Virus record (IMG/VR): IMGVR_UViG_3300030106_001150
Span: 2,206 to 27,378 of that record
Source of the DNA: a virus
Strand: one strand, 5' to 3'
DNA: 25,173 bases
Within the stretch, counting starts at the first letter, position 1. Each line of letters begins with the position of its first letter. This document shows, in pieces, positions 9,212 to 16,569 of the stretch. The notes under the pieces are model-generated. The model was not told where the DNA came from. It did not search any database and was given only the letters and a program-made list of their open reading frames with translations. Both the position numbers and the translations under genes were made by a program.

Positions 9212-9554
9212 TTTCTTGCGATCTGTCTATTAAAGCATAACTTATCAGGCCTTGTATCTTACTACTTCCTGTGGCTGCTTGCACAGTTATAGCATCACCT
9301 GCTTCCAAGTTCAAGCCTTGAGGTGAAGCATTTACTTGTGATTTAGCTCCTACTTCATCTCGAAAAAATTCATACTCAGTGCTAGCATCTGATGAGTCAA
9401 CAAAATTCATATTTACCACAATGCCTGATGATGCATCGTTGTTTGCAACATATATACTTTTAACTATAATTATTGCATTAGTAGGGCAAGTAAGCACCGT
9501 AGTTTTGCTTGTGTCTGTTTGTTTAAAAGCTTGATTTTTATATTGTATAGTCAT
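9204..9554 (-). CDS. small beta-rich virion protein, 116 aa
   Basis: The 116-residue protein starts MTIQYKNQAFKQTDTSKTTV and continues with alternating strands 'AIIIVKSIYVAN', 'IVVNMNFVDSSD' and 'GDAITVQAATGSSKIQGLIS'. This is the plan of a common small virion protein in marine phages, in which a beta-sandwich binds the head or tail surface. No catalytic residues stand out. It starts at a TAATG and overlaps the next ORF by eight bases. Its general plan is like the 89-residue product near the other end of the window. A decoration or tail-surface role is inferred. Confidence 0.55.
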   Translation of the reverse strand: MTIQYKNQAFKQTDTSKTTVLTCPTNAIIIVKSIYVANNDASSGIVVNMNFVDSSDASTEYEFFRDEVGAKSQVNASPQGLNLEAGDAITVQAATGSSKIQGLISYALIDRSQENG

Positions 9555-9718
9555 TAGTTCATAAAATAGTTGAAAGCATCTTGCTCGTCTTTTAAATCTT
9601 TTTGAAAAGCAAAATTAAGTTGATTTTTCATACCATCAAGAGACGCAAGAATTTGTCTTTGATTTTCTACTTCGTATTCAGTTTTTGGTTCTGGTATAAA
9701 TATAGTTATCTTTGCCAT
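9554..9718 (-). CDS. small protein, 54 aa
   Basis: A 54-codon ORF exactly fills the space between the nozzle gene and the next virion gene. It begins MAKITIFIPEPKTEYEVENQ and ends DEQDAFNYFMN. Both ends are TAATG overlaps with its neighbours, which strongly supports a real, translationally coupled gene despite its size. It is a short strand plus a long amphipathic helix (about residues 15-50), with no cysteines and no membrane segment. It could be a tail-completion or chaperone-like peptide; the function is unknown. Confidence 0.65.
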   Translation of the reverse strand: MAKITIFIPEPKTEYEVENQRQILASLDGMKNQLNFAFQKDLKDEQDAFNYFMN

Positions 9719-11637
9719 TATCTTCTACCGTCTGGTTGTGCATCTATTCTTAAAGTTCCGTATCTCCAAGTTTCGCCTGCAGCTTCGTTTTCTATTTTAA
9801 TTGCTATCAACCTACCTCTAGCTCTTGTATCAACTTTGTCTGTTGTAGACGTGATAGTAAAAGGACCAAGGGGTGAGCTTCTCTTTGCATTGTTTGGATA
9901 GTCATTTACAAACAATGTTATTTTAGAATTACCAGTAATGTATTTGTAATCAGGTACAAATCTTCTGATAGATGTGAATATTTCACCATCATCAATGTCT
10001 AAGTCTCCTGATGTTATGAAAGCTTCTATTGCAGTTGTTGTGCCATTAGCAACTTGGTCAGTGCCATCTTCATGAGAGTAGTATGTTGTTGCACCATATC
10101 TATTTGTAATTCCTTGTATTGGAAAGTTTGGTGTGCCAGTCGCTGAGTATTCTGTTGCATAAGGGTTATCAAACACATAAGCGTCAACGTATGTTGTTCT
10201 AGCTAATGATCCAGTCGTCCACACATTCTCTGCGTAATTATATGTAACAACTCTGTCAATTTGTGTAGATCCGTTTTTAGGATAGAACCACATAACTTCA
10301 TCGTATAAAGAATTGTATCCTGCTGAAATAGTTTGATTAGAACCAAAATTAATTCCAAGATTAGTGCCGTCAGTTGTAAACACAAAGTCTTCAACTAAGC
10401 AAGGTAAAGATTTAACTGTACCATCGTACACAAAGAAACCGCCTGCATCACCCATCCAATACACAGCACCATCTGCGTACACGACTGCGTTTTGTCCAAT
10501 ACATCCGCAACCTGTACCAACTTGTCTAACACTAAATGTAAAAGGTGGTCCAACAAATTGTATAACGTAAGCTGCTCTATCTGTAAGAACTAGTGTGTAG
10601 TCTTTTGCATTTACAGCCGCTCGTATCTCGCTACCTGCGTCGAGTCTAAAAGTTCCAGCAGTGTTTGTTGCTGTTGGTTGATATTGATTTAAATTTTCTT
10701 GATCAGAGAATCTGATAAACATAGGATCTTGTGTACCTGTGTCACCGATTGTCTCTTCTGTTCCTAAATGAAATAAGTGTCTATCTCTATCAGATACAAG
10801 TGTCATGATAGAAGCCGTTGGATTCGCACCCGTCTGAAATCCTGACGTAGTAACTGACGCTCTAACTGTTCTAGCACCAGCAGCTCCTGCGTTCCAAGTA
10901 AAAGTTTTTCCGTTGTGTATAGTTGCAACTAGAACTTCACCAAAGTTATCGAGTGACCAGATACCTGGATCTAACGTTACATCAGATACAGTTCTTGCTG
11001 TGCCCCATGTAGAGTTACCCCAAAGGTATGTGCCCCAACCATAACCTGTTGTTTGGAAAGTCGGTCCAACGTTTTCGTACGGATTAATAGTTACACCTCC
11101 CGCTGCAGTCATACCAGATCCAGACTCATTTGCTGACATCGTGATTGTAAATGTGTTGGTTGCAGCGCTTATAACTTCATAAGTCTTTGTTGTAAAATCT
11201 GTAACAGAGTATCCGGTAGCTCCACCTCCAGGTAAAGTTACACTAGAGAAAGTGACGTATCTACCTACAGCTAGATTGTGAGAAGTCTTGTTTATCGTTA
11301 CTGTTGCAGATCCGTTTGTAGATGTAAAAGTACCACCTGTTATGGCGGTTGCCAAAGGTGTTATGTCATAGAAGTCTTCACCATAGTATAAGAACAAACC
11401 TTGAGATGTACCAATAGCAGTGTACTTCTCTCCAGCCAAAGAGGTAAAAGCATGTTGTGCTCTAGCAACACCAGGTAGTTCTTTTTGAGAAACAGTAAGC
11501 TGTTTCCAGCCACCTATCTTTTCTGGTAGTCCTGTTCTAAATCTAACATTATCACCATCTATCCATTGACCTTCAGCTCCTGATGCCGTGGCCTGTTTGT
11601 TGAATCCTGGTGCAAACTGTAATTTCTTTAATGGCAT
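9718..11637 (-). CDS. tail nozzle / DNA-stabilisation protein, P22 gp10-like
   Basis: The 639-residue protein starts MPLKKLQFAPGFNKQAT with 'QWIDGDNVRFRTGLPEKIGG' (24-43). Its central 'GCGCIGQNAVVYADGAVYWM' (376-395) and 'GGFFVYDG' (399-406) match the podoviral gp10-type family, whose members close the portal channel and form the tail hub. It is beta-rich throughout, with propeller-like strand spacing. Residues about 100-185 look like an inserted Gly/Thr-rich domain, followed by 'GYGWGTYLWGNSTWG' (198-212), the same WG core found in the 561-residue fibre. Its stop and the next start share a TAATG. The decoration operon separates it from the adaptors it would dock on. Confidence 0.7.
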   Translation of the reverse strand: MPLKKLQFAPGFNKQATASGAEGQWIDGDNVRFRTGLPEKIGGWKQLTVSQKELPGVARAQHAFTSLAGEKYTAIGTSQGLFLYYGEDFYDITPLATAITGGTFTSTNGSATVTINKTSHNLAVGRYVTFSSVTLPGGGATGYSVTDFTTKTYEVISAATNTFTITMSANESGSGMTAAGGVTINPYENVGPTFQTTGYGWGTYLWGNSTWGTARTVSDVTLDPGIWSLDNFGEVLVATIHNGKTFTWNAGAAGARTVRASVTTSGFQTGANPTASIMTLVSDRDRHLFHLGTEETIGDTGTQDPMFIRFSDQENLNQYQPTATNTAGTFRLDAGSEIRAAVNAKDYTLVLTDRAAYVIQFVGPPFTFSVRQVGTGCGCIGQNAVVYADGAVYWMGDAGGFFVYDGTVKSLPCLVEDFVFTTDGTNLGINFGSNQTISAGYNSLYDEVMWFYPKNGSTQIDRVVTYNYAENVWTTGSLARTTYVDAYVFDNPYATEYSATGTPNFPIQGITNRYGATTYYSHEDGTDQVANGTTTAIEAFITSGDLDIDDGEIFTSIRRFVPDYKYITGNSKITLFVNDYPNNAKRSSPLGPFTITSTTDKVDTRARGRLIAIKIENEAAGETWRYGTLRIDAQPDGRR

Positions 11638-11653
11638 AATCCTAGTAGTATAT

Positions 11654-12193
11654 TCATTTTATTTTAGGTCCGCAACCGAATAAAGTCAGGGTTTTTCTTT
11701 GTCCTGAGAGGATTGGCTGAACCTTGTGATTCAAGAAAGACTTGATAATCAACACTGAACCAGGCTCAGATAATTCTGGCACTTCATATTCTACACCGTT
11801 GTATATCATAAATTGTCCTCCTGTAAATTTTTCTGTTGATAGATTTACTAGCACTGTTAGTTTCATATCCCACACATCTGATCTTGAAGTATCAACATGA
11901 TAACCATATTCACCATGTGGATCGTAAATATTATATAGACATATATCGTGATCGTTGAAAGGATAGAGATCGTATCCAAAATGTCTGTCATTTACCCAGA
12001 CAATAAAAGACTCTAAGTCTTTAATAATATGTTTAATTTTATTACGATGAACCAATAGTGTTCTAGTCTTCTTTTTACCTTCTGCTTGATTTTTGTTTTC
12101 TTCTATTTGAAAATGTTCTTGTTCTATCGTGTCACATAAATAACCAATAGTATCTCTGTTAAAAAATTTTTTATTATAAAAGCTATCTAGCAT
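11654..12193 (-). CDS. 2-oxoglutarate/Fe(II) oxygenase, 179 aa
   Basis: The 179-residue protein has an intact active site: His99 and Asp101 in 'YGYHVDTSRSD', His156 in 'FLNHKVQP' and Arg166 in 'SGQRKTLTLFGCG'. The strand 'KLTVLVNLSTEKFTGGQFMI' (111-130) is the P4H-type core. The basic N-terminal region includes 'NQAEGKKKTRTLLVHR' (35-50). It closes the decoration operon: its start overlaps the nucleotidyltransferase by 11 bases and its stop is 16 bases before the nozzle-like gene. It differs enough from the other oxygenases in the window to suggest a different target. The substrate is unknown. Confidence 0.85.
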   Translation of the reverse strand: MLDSFYNKKFFNRDTIGYLCDTIEQEHFQIEENKNQAEGKKKTRTLLVHRNKIKHIIKDLESFIVWVNDRHFGYDLYPFNDHDICLYNIYDPHGEYGYHVDTSRSDVWDMKLTVLVNLSTEKFTGGQFMIYNGVEYEVPELSEPGSVLIIKSFLNHKVQPILSGQRKTLTLFGCGPKIK

Positions 12194-12521
12194 TTCTAAT
12201 CTTTGTAGCAGAGATTGCTTCTACTTCTGCAGGTAATTCTATTTTGTCTATAGAATAACCAACATCTCTACCGTAACAAATGTTTGTAATATTAGGGACA
12301 CGTACAACTTCAAACATACCTCTGTATTCTCTTAGTCGTCTAATAATTTTTCTTCTTACAGTACCGTAGCCATACGGATTATTTTCTCCATCACAGTCTC
12401 TAACCATGATAATAACTTGTCCTGTCTTTTCTAACGTCTTTTTAAAAAGTTCAAAATGACCTTCGTGAAAAGGTTGAAACCTTCCTAACATTTGTGCTGT
12501 AGGTTTTTTATAATTTATCAC
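12183..12521 (-). CDS. HIGH-superfamily nucleotidyltransferase, possibly sulfate-activating
   Basis: The 112-residue protein has the nucleotidyltransferase signature 'GRFQPFHEGH' (13-22) and the C-terminal 'ISATKIR' (103-109). This places it with NadM, cytidylyltransferases and ATP sulfurylases. Between them is 'ICYGRDVGY' (81-89), reminiscent of the GRDxAG block of ATP sulfurylase. It is shorter than any cellular ATP sulfurylase and lacks the flanking domains. It overlaps the APS-kinase-like gene by 14 bases and the next oxygenase gene by 11. It may be an adenylyl- or cytidylyl-transferase for a decorating group, or a minimal sulfate adenylyltransferase. The superfamily is secure; the substrate is not. 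Confidence 0.72.
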   Translation of the reverse strand: MINYKKPTAQMLGRFQPFHEGHFELFKKTLEKTGQVIIMVRDCDGENNPYGYGTVRRKIIRRLREYRGMFEVVRVPNITNICYGRDVGYSIDKIELPAEVEAISATKIRNAR

Positions 12522-12888
12522 GAATCTCCTTTATTACATCTTGATAGTCAAAATTTTTAATTTCAAAAGTACAGTGACTTGGTTTTTCAAACATTTGATT
12601 TGTATCATCAAATCTACCTTTCTTAATTGTATTCATCCAAACCTTTACATCATACTCATGCCTGTCGTCATCAAACGGACAAATAAAATCTACAATCGCA
12701 TGACCATCTACAAGAGAAGATAAACATCCCATTCTCTGTGCTTGTCTTGTTCTACCTGTCGGAGAGAAGTCCCAATCGTTAAACATCTTTCTAACTTCAT
12801 CAGCATTAAAATAAGCATAACCTGCAGACAACTGTCTTGCAAAGGTTGTCTTACCTGATCCCGGCAGTCCGAATACTAATATTCTCAT
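12508..12888 (-). CDS. adenylylsulfate (APS) kinase-like P-loop protein
   Basis: The 126-residue P-loop protein has Walker A 'GLPGSGKT' (7-14), 'FNADEVRKMFNDWDFSPTGR' (27-46) in the position of the APS kinase DGDxxR...DLGFS block, and 'FICPFDDDR' (68-76) in place of FISPFxxDR. The end has 'GRFDDTNQMFEKP' (91-103), comparable to the substrate lid of APS kinases. It is much shorter than cellular CysC (about 200 residues). Related proteins recur in marine phages next to a small nucleotidyltransferase, as here. APS kinase makes PAPS from APS and ATP, which the adjacent sulfotransferase would use. Kinase activity on APS is inferred; another small nucleotide or sugar could be the substrate. Confidence 0.68.
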   Translation of the reverse strand: MRILVFGLPGSGKTTFARQLSAGYAYFNADEVRKMFNDWDFSPTGRTRQAQRMGCLSSLVDGHAIVDFICPFDDDRHEYDVKVWMNTIKKGRFDDTNQMFEKPSHCTFEIKNFDYQDVIKEIRDKL

Positions 12889-13606
12889 ATCGTTCTATAA
12901 TCCTTCTGGGCAAATAATCTTCAACCTTATAATTTATTTTGTTTATTTTGTCTACCCTGATTGAATGAAAAGGTCCTTCTACATGCTCATCATCGTATTG
13001 CATATCACCAAAACTAAACTGTTTTGTAAGAGATAGCTTTTCTGGTTTTAGTTGTAAGAATTGAAATATCTTATCTATTTGTTTTTGTGGATTTTGTACA
13101 AGTTCATTGTAAGTTATAACAATGTGCTGCTCTTCCTCATCTATCAAATTATTGATAGACCATATGTTTTTACCCAGTATACCATGATCAGGATTCATAA
13201 GAGAATCACAAAAAGAATCTATATCACTTTTGTCTGTCTTTGCTTTTACAAATGAGGCAAGACATTCTAGTATCGGTCTAACTAAAATTACAAACTTTCT
13301 ATCTGGAAATATACATTTTAATAATTCTAAATTACTTGGTGTACCCCATGGTGCTTTTTCTAATATATGAGCAGGTATGTCTTTGTAATAATTTTCAAAA
13401 GTATTTAGTAAGATATTCTCTAGACCTCTAAAGTATGGAAAGTTTTTAAATACGCTAGACTCTCTTGTTTTCAAGATATTAATAACAACATCAGGTAAAA
13501 TACTATTAGGTGTCATTTGTATTTGTTTGCTTTGATTTATCATTGAACCTAAAAAGGTTGCACCTGTTCTAGGTAGTGCACATAGAAAACTAAACTTCGT
13601 AGACAT
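12851..13606 (-). CDS. sulfotransferase (PAPS-dependent family)
   Basis: The 251-residue protein has the two PAPS-binding signatures of sulfotransferases. The 5'-phosphosulfate loop is 'LPRTGATFLGSMI' (11-23). The 3'-phosphate motif is in 'KFVILVRPILECLASF' (104-119), with Arg110 and Ser118. Further family-like pieces are 'LEKAPWGTP' (82-90) and 'ITYNELVQNPQKQIDKIFQF' (164-183). It would move sulfate from PAPS to a hydroxyl or amine on a glycan, protein or small molecule. No signal peptide or membrane anchor was seen, so it acts in the host cytoplasm. Its last 38 bases overlap the APS-kinase-like gene, which could supply PAPS. The acceptor is unknown. Confidence 0.8.
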   Translation of the reverse strand: MSTKFSFLCALPRTGATFLGSMINQSKQIQMTPNSILPDVVINILKTRESSVFKNFPYFRGLENILLNTFENYYKDIPAHILEKAPWGTPSNLELLKCIFPDRKFVILVRPILECLASFVKAKTDKSDIDSFCDSLMNPDHGILGKNIWSINNLIDEEEQHIVITYNELVQNPQKQIDKIFQFLQLKPEKLSLTKQFSFGDMQYDDEHVEGPFHSIRVDKINKINYKVEDYLPRRIIERYENISIRTAGIR

Positions 13607-14099
13607 ATTTAAACTCCGATGATCTTTTAGTAAATTCTAGAAACTCTTTGTTTTCAACAATAGGGTATCCAGCTAAATTAAAAGATGTGTTTAATAAGAT
13701 AGGCACATCTGTTTCTGTATAGAAAGCTGCAATCAAATCATACAAAGGACCTTTGTTAATAGTTTGTACTCTGCATGTACCATCAACGTGTACAATAGAC
13801 GGCACTTCGTTTACAGCTCTTAATTTTGCTTTTACAGCGAAAGACATATATGGACTTGTCTTTAATGATCCCATATCAAAATATGTATGTGCGTGTTCTT
13901 GTAATACTGTGCCAGCTAATGGTCGCCACCATTCTCTTCTTTTAAATTTATTTACAATCTCTTTTGCCTCTGGGTTTCTAGGATCAAACAAAATAGATCT
14001 GTTGCCTAGAGCTCTAGGTCCCCATTCACTTTTACCATGAAAGATAACCAAAGGTTTTTGATCTATTAAAATTTTCAAAGCTTCAAGAATATCTGTCAT
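13590..14099 (-). CDS. carbamoyltransferase C-terminal (YrdC-like) half
   Basis: The 169-residue product matches the C-terminal domain of O-carbamoyltransferases. It has 'EWGPRALGNRSIL' (25-37), 'FKRREWWRPLAG' (52-63), 'PSIVHVDGTCRVQTI' (100-114) and 'PILLNTSFNLAGYPIV' (133-148). In TobZ this half makes carbamoyl-AMP from ATP and carbamoyl phosphate and hands it to the N-terminal half. All its conserved blocks are present, so the split falls at the domain boundary with no obvious loss. The ATG lies within the last codons of the N-terminal ORF, and its own end overlaps the sulfotransferase start by 17 bases. The two halves could assemble as a heterodimer. Confidence 0.85.
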   Translation of the reverse strand: MTDILEALKILIDQKPLVIFHGKSEWGPRALGNRSILFDPRNPEAKEIVNKFKRREWWRPLAGTVLQEHAHTYFDMGSLKTSPYMSFAVKAKLRAVNEVPSIVHVDGTCRVQTINKGPLYDLIAAFYTETDVPILLNTSFNLAGYPIVENKEFLEFTKRSSEFKYVYEV

Positions 14100-15009
14100 A
14101 ATATATCGCTGCTCCTATCGCTGTGCCTGCATCATGTGGTATTGGATCTATGAAAAAATTTAAGTCTGGATACTTTTCTACGTATTTAAAATTGTTAGAA
14201 CAATTTAGAAAATAACCACCAGACATAATTATATTTTTACTTTTTGCTTTCTCAATTAATCTACACGTATCATAAAATGTTTTCTCTTGTACTTCTTTTG
14301 CTATTTTTACTTTTTCATAATCTAATGGATATTTATTAGCGTCATGTGCGTACGAAGATAGACCCATCAACTTACCAGCATCATTAGCATCTTTGAAACC
14401 TGCAGCTATGGTTGCTTCTTCAAAAGCCATACCACCAACACACTGTGTAGAAAATTTATTTTTAAATCCATTTAGATACATAGATATTTCAGTTTCAGAA
14501 CCAAATAATTTTTTACGTAATCTATATGCGCTGCTGTGTTTATATGTAGGTATAATTTTTTTATTATTAATTTCATAGACAGATTCAACTTCTTGATATG
14601 GAATATAAAATTTACAAGAACCACCACCATCAATAACAATAGCTGTAGCTTCCTCAAACTTTGAAAAATAAAAAGCTGTGATAGCATGATACAAATGATG
14701 TTCTTTTATATCAAAGAAATATGGAGGATGATCTAATTGCTTCTGTAGTTTGTTTATGATGTCTTGATCTGTAATAGGACAATAGTCATAGTTTCTACCA
14801 AACGAAGCGTAACAAACCATATCTGGTCTAAAGTCAATATGTTGTAATATGGATTGATAGATCTCTGTATCAGGTGTAGGCATATCATTTTTAATTAATG
14901 TAAATCTTTCTTCATTATAAAAATCTATTACTTTGCCATTACTATAAATACAAATAGATGGGTTGTGAGAAATGTTTATACCTAGGATTTTTTTATTATT
15001 ATGTTCCAT
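14083..15009 (-). CDS. carbamoyltransferase N-terminal (Kae1-like) half
   Basis: The 308-residue product matches the N-terminal domain of TobZ/NodU/CmcH-type O-carbamoyltransferases. It starts 'KKILGINISHNPSICIY' (6-22). The metal-site histidines are in 'EHHLYHA' (His104/His108), the 'IDGGG' loop is at 126-130 with Asp127, then 'GKLMGLSSYAHD' (212-223), 'MSGGYFLNCSNN' (262-273) and 'HDAGTAIGAA' (292-301) with Asp293. This half transfers the carbamoyl group from carbamoyl-AMP to a hydroxyl on sugar-like acceptors. Single-chain family members continue into a YrdC-like domain. Here the ORF stops (TGA) just after 'GAAIYYDRYS', and the C-terminal half is a separate ORF in the +1 frame with a 17-base overlap. 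Confidence 0.88.
   Translation of the reverse strand: MEHNNKKILGINISHNPSICIYSNGKVIDFYNEERFTLIKNDMPTPDTEIYQSILQHIDFRPDMVCYASFGRNYDYCPITDQDIINKLQKQLDHPPYFFDIKEHHLYHAITAFYFSKFEEATAIVIDGGGSCKFYIPYQEVESVYEINNKKIIPTYKHSSAYRLRKKLFGSETEISMYLNGFKNKFSTQCVGGMAFEEATIAAGFKDANDAGKLMGLSSYAHDANKYPLDYEKVKIAKEVQEKTFYDTCRLIEKAKSKNIIMSGGYFLNCSNNFKYVEKYPDLNFFIDPIPHDAGTAIGAAIYYDRYS
14112..14116 (-). promoter_or_regulatory. embedded ribosome binding site for the carbamoyltransferase C-terminal ORF
   Basis: AGGAG on the minus strand lies 12 bases before the ATG at 14099. It is built from codons for the conserved Ile-Gly-Ala of the upstream domain (ATA GGA GCA). The spacing is a little long but usable. It supports independent initiation of the second ORF rather than a random frameshift. 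Confidence 0.45.
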
Positions 15010-15311
15010 TCTAATTTCTCAAGTAAATCATCAAGATTAAACTCTTTGTCTTTCTTTTCTTCAATGTATTTATGTAGCTCTTCAATATCAATTATCACCC
15101 ATTGTTTGTTAAATTCAAATACCATTTTGTCTGCTTTAGTATCTGTCTTACCTGTCTGAAATAAATGATTATCAGACTCTCGTTTCATGTCTCTAACATC
15201 AAACTTATAAAAAGCATTCTTGTCTTTTAAGATACCTGCAATATTCCAAGATGTTTTTTCTTTTGGATATTCTACCGCTGTTAGATATTTAGCGAACCTA
15301 GAAACAATCAT
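14982..15311 (-). CDS. unknown small protein, 109 aa
   Basis: I do not recognise a functional family. The 109-residue protein is highly charged. It has 'RFAKYLTAVEYPKEKTSWN' near the N-terminus, a short strand 'KMVFEFNKQWVIIDIEEL' (62-79), then a Lys/Glu-rich helical end ('HKYIEEKKDKEFNLDDLLEK', 80-99). It is soluble, with no metal-binding motif. It starts in a TAATG with the upstream oxygenase and its last 28 bases overlap the carbamoyltransferase N-terminal ORF, so it is expressed with the decoration genes. A small partner or adaptor protein is possible, from position only. Confidence 0.6.
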   Translation of the reverse strand: MIVSRFAKYLTAVEYPKEKTSWNIAGILKDKNAFYKFDVRDMKRESDNHLFQTGKTDTKADKMVFEFNKQWVIIDIEELHKYIEEKKDKEFNLDDLLEKLEWNIIIKKS

Positions 15312-15967
15312 TAAAACTTAGGAAGTTTCATATAAGCAGGCGTACCTAAACAAGGTCTTGTATCATTCTCTCTTATCTTATTTTCTTTTGTGTCTGTATT
15401 ATAATGTAAAAATACTTGAGCACATTCTTCACCCGTAAATTTTTCTCTCCAATGCTCTAGTTGAACACCATCGTAAATTAACATGTCGCCTTGTTTTAAA
15501 TTTACTGCTATGCCTTTTGCATCACTTGACCATGTTGCACCTGATCCTGGTCCACCAACGTTTTCGTTTGGACTTAAAAAGATAGGCCATTCATCACCAC
15601 CTAAAAACAAAGTAGTAGATACTTCACAACTTGGTCTGTCTTTATGTCTTTTTAATTCATCTCCAGTTTTATAAAGTCTTGTGTAAGCATATGTAGGTAT
15701 TAGTTTTAACCCTGTTTCTTTTTCCATAACAGGTAATAATTTTAATAATAAAGTTTCCATAGCGATGTCACCATATTTACTCCAAGTTCCATCAACTTGT
15801 TGATCATTGAATACACCCCACGTTGCATCAAAATCTGATATTTGTTTTTTATCACGTAAAGTTTTAGCTGCTGCTTTAGCTATTAATAAATAATTAAAAC
15901 AAAACAAAGCTAGTTCTTTTGATACAACTTTCTTTGCTACACAGTATTTATTTTTTTTAAAACTCAT
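15311..15967 (-). CDS. 2-oxoglutarate/Fe(II) oxygenase, second type, 218 aa
   Basis: This 218-residue oxygenase is not closely similar to its neighbour. The jelly-roll core has 'YTRLYKTGDELKRHKDRPSC' (95-114), giving His108 and Asp110. It continues with a strand ending 'TTLFLGGDEWPIF', a 'LKQGDMLIYDG' strand (157-167) and the distal His172 in 'LEHWREKF', followed by 'AQVFLHY'. The 2-oxoglutarate-binding Arg or Lys is not at the usual spacing, so cosubstrate binding is less certain than for the 201-residue protein. An ATGA overlap with the gene before and a TAATG with the gene after suggest coupled translation. A hydroxylase role is likely; the substrate is unknown. Confidence 0.8.
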   Translation of the reverse strand: MSFKKNKYCVAKKVVSKELALFCFNYLLIAKAAAKTLRDKKQISDFDATWGVFNDQQVDGTWSKYGDIAMETLLLKLLPVMEKETGLKLIPTYAYTRLYKTGDELKRHKDRPSCEVSTTLFLGGDEWPIFLSPNENVGGPGSGATWSSDAKGIAVNLKQGDMLIYDGVQLEHWREKFTGEECAQVFLHYNTDTKENKIRENDTRPCLGTPAYMKLPKF

Positions 15968-16569
15968 CTATAAGGGTGCCCACAGTTCCATATAACTAAA
16001 GATAATCTTGTTCCTCTTAACACAGGTCTTACTCTGTGCCACACAAAACTAGGAAACACTACTATAGATCCTTTAGGTAATATCTCTCTACATATATGTC
16101 TGTTGTTAGGTTGCAGAGGATCATTGTTTTTAAAATCAAATTCTAGTTCACCACCTGTATAATCTTTTGGGTCAGATAAAGAAACAGTAACAGATAGTTT
16201 TCTTATCTTACCATTTTTATACGGTTCTTCTTTTGAATCTGCGTGCCAGTCATAAAATTGACCTGGCTCATATACTGTAAACTGACAAGACTCTGACTCA
16301 TCAAATTGAAAATTCCAACCAGCATTATTATTTGCATTGGTAACATAAGGTATAAATAAATTATACAACCAAGGATAGTTCATCCAAGCTATTTTTGAAT
16401 CTCTTTTCTTTTTTATAGATTTTAATTCTTCTTCAGTTGCTGTGTCAGGATTAGTGTCTCCAGTAAGACCCCTCATACCTTTTTCTTTCATTGCTGTAGC
16501 TATAACTTGATTGCAAAGTCTTTCAGGGATTGCTCCAGGAAAATACCAAAAATAGTTTTTTAATAACAT
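15964..16569 (-). CDS. 2-oxoglutarate/Fe(II) oxygenase (prolyl-4-hydroxylase-like, PKHD type)
   Basis: The 201-residue protein carries a complete catalytic set: His109 and Asp111 in 'YDWHADS', His178 in 'PSFVWHRVRPV', and Arg188 in 'RGTRLSLVIW' for 2-oxoglutarate. The strand 'RKLSVTVSLSDPKDYTGGEL' (123-142) is a hallmark of PKHD-type hydroxylases. Members hydroxylate protein or small-molecule substrates using O2, 2-oxoglutarate and Fe(II). The N-terminal helical region (1-80) is typical, and the length is close to family norms. It is linked by TAATG to the gene before and by an ATGA overlap to the next oxygenase. The substrate is unknown; a virion protein or glycan is plausible from context. 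Confidence 0.88.
   Translation of the reverse strand: MLLKNYFWYFPGAIPERLCNQVIATAMKEKGMRGLTGDTNPDTATEEELKSIKKKRDSKIAWMNYPWLYNLFIPYVTNANNNAGWNFQFDESESCQFTVYEPGQFYDWHADSKEEPYKNGKIRKLSVTVSLSDPKDYTGGELEFDFKNNDPLQPNNRHICREILPKGSIVVFPSFVWHRVRPVLRGTRLSLVIWNCGHPYR

Noticed and set aside
14083-14099. Simple sequencing frameshift in the carbamoyltransferase
   Set aside because: Not excluded, but both halves are intact, the split is at the domain boundary and the second ORF has an ATG and a plausible ribosome binding site.
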